DNA of 64,000 bases, from NCBI GenBank assembly GCA_963792445.1, contig CAWBWO010000016.1, positions 1 through 64,000 of the forward strand, written 5' to 3'. The position numbers were made by a program, and so were the translations under genes. Below the pieces are notes generated by a model. The model did no database searches and was not told where the DNA came from. It was given only the letters and a program-made list of their open reading frames with translations. This document shows positions 51,941 to 64,000 of the stretch, piece by piece (position 1 is the stretch's first letter; each line of letters begins with the position of its first letter). Origin of the DNA: Rummeliibacillus sp963792445 (GTDB taxonomy: Bacteria > Bacillota > Bacilli > Bacillales_A > Planococcaceae).

Positions 51941-53434
51941 GTGGCAGAAGAATTAAATGACCAACTTTTGGTGAGACGCCAAAAGATGGATTCTATAAGA
52001 GAAAAAGGATTGGACCCATTCGGTCAACGTTTTGAACGTACACATCTAACAAATGAATTAAAAGATCAATATGCAGATCTTTCTAAAGAAGATTTAGAAG
52101 AAAATGAACATCCAGAAGAAGTTGTAATTGCTGGTCGTATTATGACAAAGCGTAGTAAAGGGAAAGTTGGATTTGCAAATATCCAAGATTTAGGTGGTCA
52201 AATCCAAATCTATGTACGAAAAGATGCAATCGGTGAAGAGGCTTACGACATTTTCAAACACGCCGACCTTGGTGATATTGTAGGGATTAAAGGTACAATC
52301 TTCAAAACTCATGTTGGTGAATTAACTGTTAAAGCTTTAGAATTCACTTTCCTATCTAAATCATTACGTCCACTACCTGAGAAATTCCATGGTTTACAAG
52401 ACGTAGAACAACGTTACCGTCAACGTTACTTAGATTTAATCACAAATGAAGGCAGCAAAAACACTTTCATCACTCGTAGCCAAATCATTCGGTCTATTCG
52501 AAGTTTCTTAGATGGAAAAGGCTATTTAGAAGTTGAAACACCAATGTTGAATGCAGTAGCAGGTGGCGCAGCAGCACGTCCATTCATTACTCATCACAAT
52601 GCATTAGATGCAACGATGTATATGCGTATTGCGATTGAACTATACTTAAAACGCCTAATTGTAGGTGGACTTGAAAAAGTATATGAAATCGGTCGTGTAT
52701 TCCGTAACGAGGGTGTTTCTACTCGCCATAACCCAGAGTTCACATTACTTGAACTATATGAAGCATATCGCAGACTACCACGACATCATGGATCTTACTG
52801 AAGATCTATTTGCCCATGTTGCGGAAGAAGTCTTGGTACAACTCAAATTCAATATGGTGAAGATACAATCAATCTTTCACAAGGTTGGAAACGTCTGCAC
52901 ATGGTAGATGCAGTAAAAGAAGCTACAGGTGTAGACTTCTGGAAAGAGATGACGAAAGAAGAAGCACAAGCACTTGCACGTGAACACCATATTGAAATTA
53001 AAGACACGATGGAAGTTGGACACATTATCAATGAATTCTTTGAACAAAAAGTAGAAGAAACATTAGTACAACCTACATTTGTATACGGTCACCCAGTAGA
53101 AATTTCGCCACTTGCAAAGAAAAATCCAGAAGACGCTCGTTTCACAGACCGTTTTGAATTATTTATCGTACGCCGTGAACATGCAAATGCATTCACAGAA
53201 TTAAATGATCCAATCGATCAACGTCAACGTTTTGAAGCGCAAATGGACGAAAAAGAACTAGGTAATGACGAAGCACATGAAATGGATGAAGACTTCTTAG
53301 AAGCATTAGAATATGGTATGCCTCCAACTGGTGGGTCTAGGAATTGGTATTGACCGTTTAGTCATGCTTATTAACAAACTCTCAATCTATTCGTGATGTT
53401 TTATTGTTCCCAACAATGCGTACACGCAGATTAA
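51941..53434 (+). pseudogene. lysS: Lysyl-tRNA synthetase, multiple frameshifts
   Basis: Class II synthetase that charges tRNA-Lys. The gene starts at GTG 51941 (AAGGAG eight bases upstream; protein VAEELNDQLLVRRQK). It reads normally through the anticodon-binding domain and motif 2 (RNEGVSTRHNPEF). Then come an extra base at 52769 (AY|ADYHDIMD), a missing base near 52834 (EEVL|GTTQIQYG), an extra base at 53333-53336 (TGG|LGIGIDRLVML) and an extra base near 53373 (MLI|TNSQSIRDV). The stop TAA at 53432 is one base out of frame, suggesting a fifth event. Reading across them gives a complete, well-conserved LysS of about 495 residues, so sequence error near the rRNA repeat is the simplest explanation. 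Confidence 0.9.
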
Positions 53435-53452
53435 TCTTTAAAATGAATGTCA

Positions 53453-53487
53453 ATGACGTTCTATTCCTATTTAGAACGTCGTTTTTA
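53453..53487 (+). terminator. Intrinsic terminator after lysS
   Basis: GACGTTCTA and TAGAACGTC form a perfect 9-bp stem around TTCCTATT, followed by GTTTTT. Confidence 0.92.
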
Positions 53488-53662
53488 TATTCTGCACTTA
53501 TATTGTATGTAAACAATGATGAATTCTTCTATACGAACAAGTGAATAAGGATCATTTAACTTTTCAATAAAAATACTTGCATGCACAATAATATAGTGGT
53601 ATATTAAATAAGTTGTTAATTTAGTTAGCACTTCAAATAGAAAAACAACTTTTAAAAAATTG
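53488..53662. other. AT-rich upstream region of the rRNA promoters
   Basis: No gene is visible. The A/T-rich tract directly before P1, AAAAACAACTTTTAAAAAAT at 53641-53660, resembles an UP element that would strengthen the promoter. Confidence 0.45.
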
Positions 53663-53691
53663 TTGACACTGAATTGATAAGTTGATATAAT
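53663..53691 (+). promoter_or_regulatory. rRNA operon promoter P1
   Basis: TTGACA, 17-base spacer, TATAAT: perfect consensus. It is followed by AAGTCGCT, the same initiation-region sequence found after P2. Confidence 0.93.
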
Positions 53692-53753
53692 ATTTAAGTC
53701 GCTGAAATAAAAGACTGAATTATACAAGAACAAAGAAATTATTAAAAAAGTTG

Positions 53754-53782
53754 TTGACAACAAAATGTCGATTTGGTATAAT
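53754..53782 (+). promoter_or_regulatory. rRNA operon promoter P2
   Basis: TTGACA, 17-base spacer, TATAAT, again followed by AAGTCGCT. Ninety-one bases separate it from P1, the usual tandem layout of Bacillus rRNA operons. Confidence 0.93.
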
Positions 53783-53950
53783 AATAAAGTCGCTTAAAAC
53801 GAGTGATGACATGAACCTTGAAAACTGAACAAGCAAAACGTTAATCAATAAAGCTTTGAATTACTAACTTCTGTTAGTAACAAGCACAAACAATTAGATA
53901 TCAACTTTTGTTGATCGCCAGCAAAGCAAATGAGCTTTCAAATTTTCTTT
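53783..53950 (+). other. 16S leader with processing stalk and antitermination-type sequence
   Basis: CTTGAAAACTGAAC near 53818 resembles the boxA-type leader element. CTGAACAAGCAAAACGTTAA (53825-53844) pairs with TTAACGTTTTGCGTTCAG in the spacer after 16S (55541-55558), forming the 16S processing stalk. Two hairpins, TTACTAAC / GTTAGTAA and ATCAAC-TTTT-GTTGAT, lie between. Confidence 0.75.
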
Positions 53951-58644
<4,694 letters not shown>

Positions 58645-58719
58645 AAAAGTTGATTTAACGAACTTCAATGAATGTTTTATCCAGTTTTGAAAGAATAAAA
58701 ATCTTTATTAAAAAAGTTC

Positions 58720-58747
58720 TTGACTTTATTTTAGAAAATGATAAAAT
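58720..58747 (+). promoter_or_regulatory. Promoter-like sequence in the 23S-5S spacer
   Basis: TTGACT, 16-base spacer, TAAAAT, followed 25 bases later by the 5S gene. The upstream operon's spacer (71-139) lacks it. If active it would express 5S and the tRNA cluster independently of 16S and 23S. Confidence 0.5.
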
Positions 58748-58772
58748 TATTCTTGTCCTTAAAAGAATATAG

Positions 58773-58887
58773 TCTAGTGATGATGGCGAAGAGGTCACAC
58801 CCGTTCCCATACCGAACACGGAAGTTAAGCTCTTCAGCGCCGATGGTAGTTGGGGGTTCCCCCTGTGAGAGTAGGACGTCGCTAGGC
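58773..58887 (+). rRNA. rrf: 5S ribosomal RNA
   Basis: Typical Bacillales 5S with GCGAAGAGGTCACACCCG, CCGAACACGGAAGTTAAG and GAGAGTAGGACGTCGC. The ends TCTAGTGATG and CGTCGCTAGGC pair. It is followed directly by tRNA genes, with no terminator. RNase M5, encoded by rnmV in this window, is the expected maturation enzyme. Confidence 0.97.
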
Positions 58888-58897
58888 GTATTATAAT

Positions 58898-58973
58898 GGA
58901 GGATTAGCTCAGCTGGGAGAGCATCTGCCTTACAAGCAGAGGGTCGGCGGTTCGAGCCCGTCATCCTCCACCA
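58898..58973 (+). tRNA. tRNA-Val (TAC)
   Basis: Acceptor GGAGGAT / ATCCTCC, anticodon loop CTTACAA, encoded CCA. It is the first of nine tRNAs in the order Val-Thr-Lys-Leu-Gly-Leu-Arg-Pro-Ala, identical to B. subtilis trnJ. Confidence 0.98.
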
Positions 58974-58984
58974 TATTTTAAATT

Positions 58985-59060
<76 letters not shown>

Positions 59061-59076
59061 TATTCCATTTTAAAAT

Positions 59077-59152
59077 GAGCCATTAGCTCAGTTGGTAGAG
59101 CATCTGACTTTTAATCAGAGGGTCGCAGGTTCGAATCCTGCATGGCTCACCA
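59077..59152 (+). tRNA. tRNA-Lys (TTT)
   Basis: Acceptor GAGCCAT / ATGGCTC, anticodon loop CTTTTAA, encoded CCA. Substrate of the LysS encoded upstream. Confidence 0.98.
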
Positions 59153-59168
59153 TTTTAATTAAAAATTT

Positions 59169-59253
59169 GCGGGTGTGGCGGAATTGGCAGACGCACTAGA
59201 CTTAGGATCTAGCGCCGCAAGGCGTGGGGGTTCGACTCCCTTCACCCGCACCA
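59169..59253 (+). tRNA. tRNA-Leu (TAG)
   Basis: Acceptor GCGGGTG / CACCCGC, anticodon loop CTTAGGA, long variable arm typical of leucine tRNA, encoded CCA. Confidence 0.98.
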
Positions 59254-59299
59254 TTTATATTCAATTTTATAATTGTCAGATTAAAAACTTAAAGCATAT

Positions 59300-59374
59300 G
59301 CGGAAGTAGTTCAGTGGTAGAACATCACCTTGCCAAGGTGGGGGTCGCGGGTTCGAACCCCGTCTTCCGCTCCA
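59300..59374 (+). tRNA. tRNA-Gly (GCC)
   Basis: Acceptor GCGGAAG / CTTCCGC, anticodon GCC in loop TTGCCAA, encoded CCA. Confidence 0.98.
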
Positions 59375-59380
59375 ATATAT

Positions 59381-59469
59381 GCCGGGGTGGCGGAACTGGC
59401 AGACGCACAGGACTTAAAATCCTGCGGTAGGTGACTACCGTACCGGTTCGATTCCGGTCCTCGGCACCA
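59381..59469 (+). tRNA. tRNA-Leu (TAA)
   Basis: Acceptor GCCGGGG / CCTCGGC, anticodon loop CTTAAAA, long variable arm GGTAGGTGACTACC, encoded CCA. Starts six bases after tRNA-Gly. Confidence 0.98.
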
Positions 59470-59500
59470 TTTAAATTTTATCAATATTTTAATATAATAT

Positions 59501-59577
<77 letters not shown>

Positions 59578-59582
59578 TATTA

Positions 59583-59659
59583 CGGGAAGTAGCTCAGCTT
59601 GGTAGAGCACTTGGTTTGGGACCAAGGGGTCGCAGGTTCGAATCCTGTCTTCCCGACCA
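59583..59659 (+). tRNA. tRNA-Pro (TGG)
   Basis: Acceptor CGGGAAG / CTTCCCG, anticodon loop TTTGGGA, encoded CCA. Confidence 0.98.
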
Positions 59660-59679
59660 TTTTAAATAATTACCATATT

Positions 59680-59755
59680 GGGGCCTTAGCTCAGCTGGGA
59701 GAGCGCCTGCCTTGCACGCAGGAGGTCAGCGGTTCGATCCCGCTAGGCTCCACCA
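59680..59755 (+). tRNA. tRNA-Ala (TGC)
   Basis: Acceptor GGGGCCT / AGGCTCC with a G-T pair, anticodon loop CTTGCAC, encoded CCA. Last tRNA; the leader of the second rRNA operon begins within ten bases. Confidence 0.97.
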
Positions 59756-59900
59756 ATTATATGAACCTTGAAAACTGAACAAGCAAGACGTTAATCAATA
59801 AACTTTGAATTACTAACTTTTGTTAGTAACAAGGACAAACAATAGATATCATCTTTTGATGATCGCTAGCAAAGCAAATGAGCTATTCAAACTTTACTTT
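59756..59900 (+). other. Leader of the second rRNA operon, without P1/P2
   Basis: Matches the first leader from CTTGAAAACTGAAC onward, but the two consensus promoters are absent and no replacement or terminator is visible between tRNA-Ala and 16S. The stalk half CTGAACAAGCAAGACGTTAA pairs with TTAACGCTTGCTGTTCAG near 61489. The hairpin ATCATC-TTTT-GATGAT shows a swapped pair relative to the first leader (ATCAAC-TTTT-GTTGAT). Confidence 0.7.

Positions 59901-64000
<4,100 letters not shown>

Noticed and set aside
52901..53353. Separate gene encoding a LysS-like C-terminal fragment
   Set aside because: It joins the upstream parts of LysS through small indels; not an independent paralogue.
53485..53763. 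Minus-strand frame of 92 codons before the rRNA promoters
   Set aside because: It crosses the lysS terminator and both rRNA promoter boxes; hydrophobic composition reflects AT richness.

Overview
The window is low-GC Gram-positive chromosomal DNA from a spore-forming member of the Bacillales, most like the Planococcaceae/Caryophanaceae (Lysinibacillus-like) branch. The 16S genes, AT-rich coding style, strong GGAGG ribosome sites and a full set of sporulation genes (abrB, veg, sspF, spoVG, fin, spoVT, spoVB, yabP, yabQ, spoIIE) support this. The genus is not fixed by what I can see. The gene order follows the origin-proximal right arm of Bacillus subtilis from its rrnA/tmk region to lysS-rrnJ-trnJ-rrnW, in condensed form.

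Layout: 1-300 holds the tail of one rRNA operon (23S end, 5S, terminator). 587-6499 carries a tiny membrane-peptide candidate and then tmk-darA-yaaR-holB-ricT-yabA-trmN6-yazA-rsmI (replication, RNA maturation, rRNA methylation). 6650-9254 has divergent abrB and metG with a textbook Spo0A-controlled abrB promoter. 9256-9788 is a long non-coding stretch with a cloverleaf-like structure. 9789-16378 is tatD-yabE-rnmV-rsmA-veg-sspF-ispE-purR-ridA. 16624-21782 has spoVG followed by a nadBCA operon facing a divergent nifS, a block that lies elsewhere in B. subtilis. 21950-29805 is glmU-prs-ctc-pth-fin-mfd. 29891-38790 is a sporulation and division block (spoVT, spoVB, mazG, rqcP, yabP, yabQ, divIC, yabR, tRNA-Met, spoIIE). 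38806-45817 is tilS-hpt-ftsH-coaX-hslO-cysK. 46012-51760 is the folate operon pabB-pabA-pabC-folP-folB-folK followed by dusB, and 51941-53434 is lysS. 53663-64000 is a complete rRNA operon, a nine-tRNA cluster and a second rRNA operon cut off by the window end.

Regulation can be read directly in many places: tandem 0A boxes at abrB, a sigma-H promoter at spoVG, sigma-G promoters at sspF and spoVT, a sigma-E promoter at yabP, a sigma-B promoter at ctc, and tandem sigma-A promoters at veg and at the rRNA operon.

I see no defence system, prophage, CRISPR array or transposase. The points most worth a second look are: (1) marked sequence differences between rRNA operons, much of it base-pair compensated; (2) a promoter-like sequence inside the 23S-5S spacer and no visible promoter for the second rRNA operon; (3) a CoaX whose two glycine-bearing nucleotide-binding motifs are altered; (4) a cloverleaf-like element ending in a U-run after metG; (5) a GC-rich repeat-like element before pth; (6) single-base frameshifts in nadA, spoVB and yabR plus four or five in lysS, best explained by sequence errors but needing a check.
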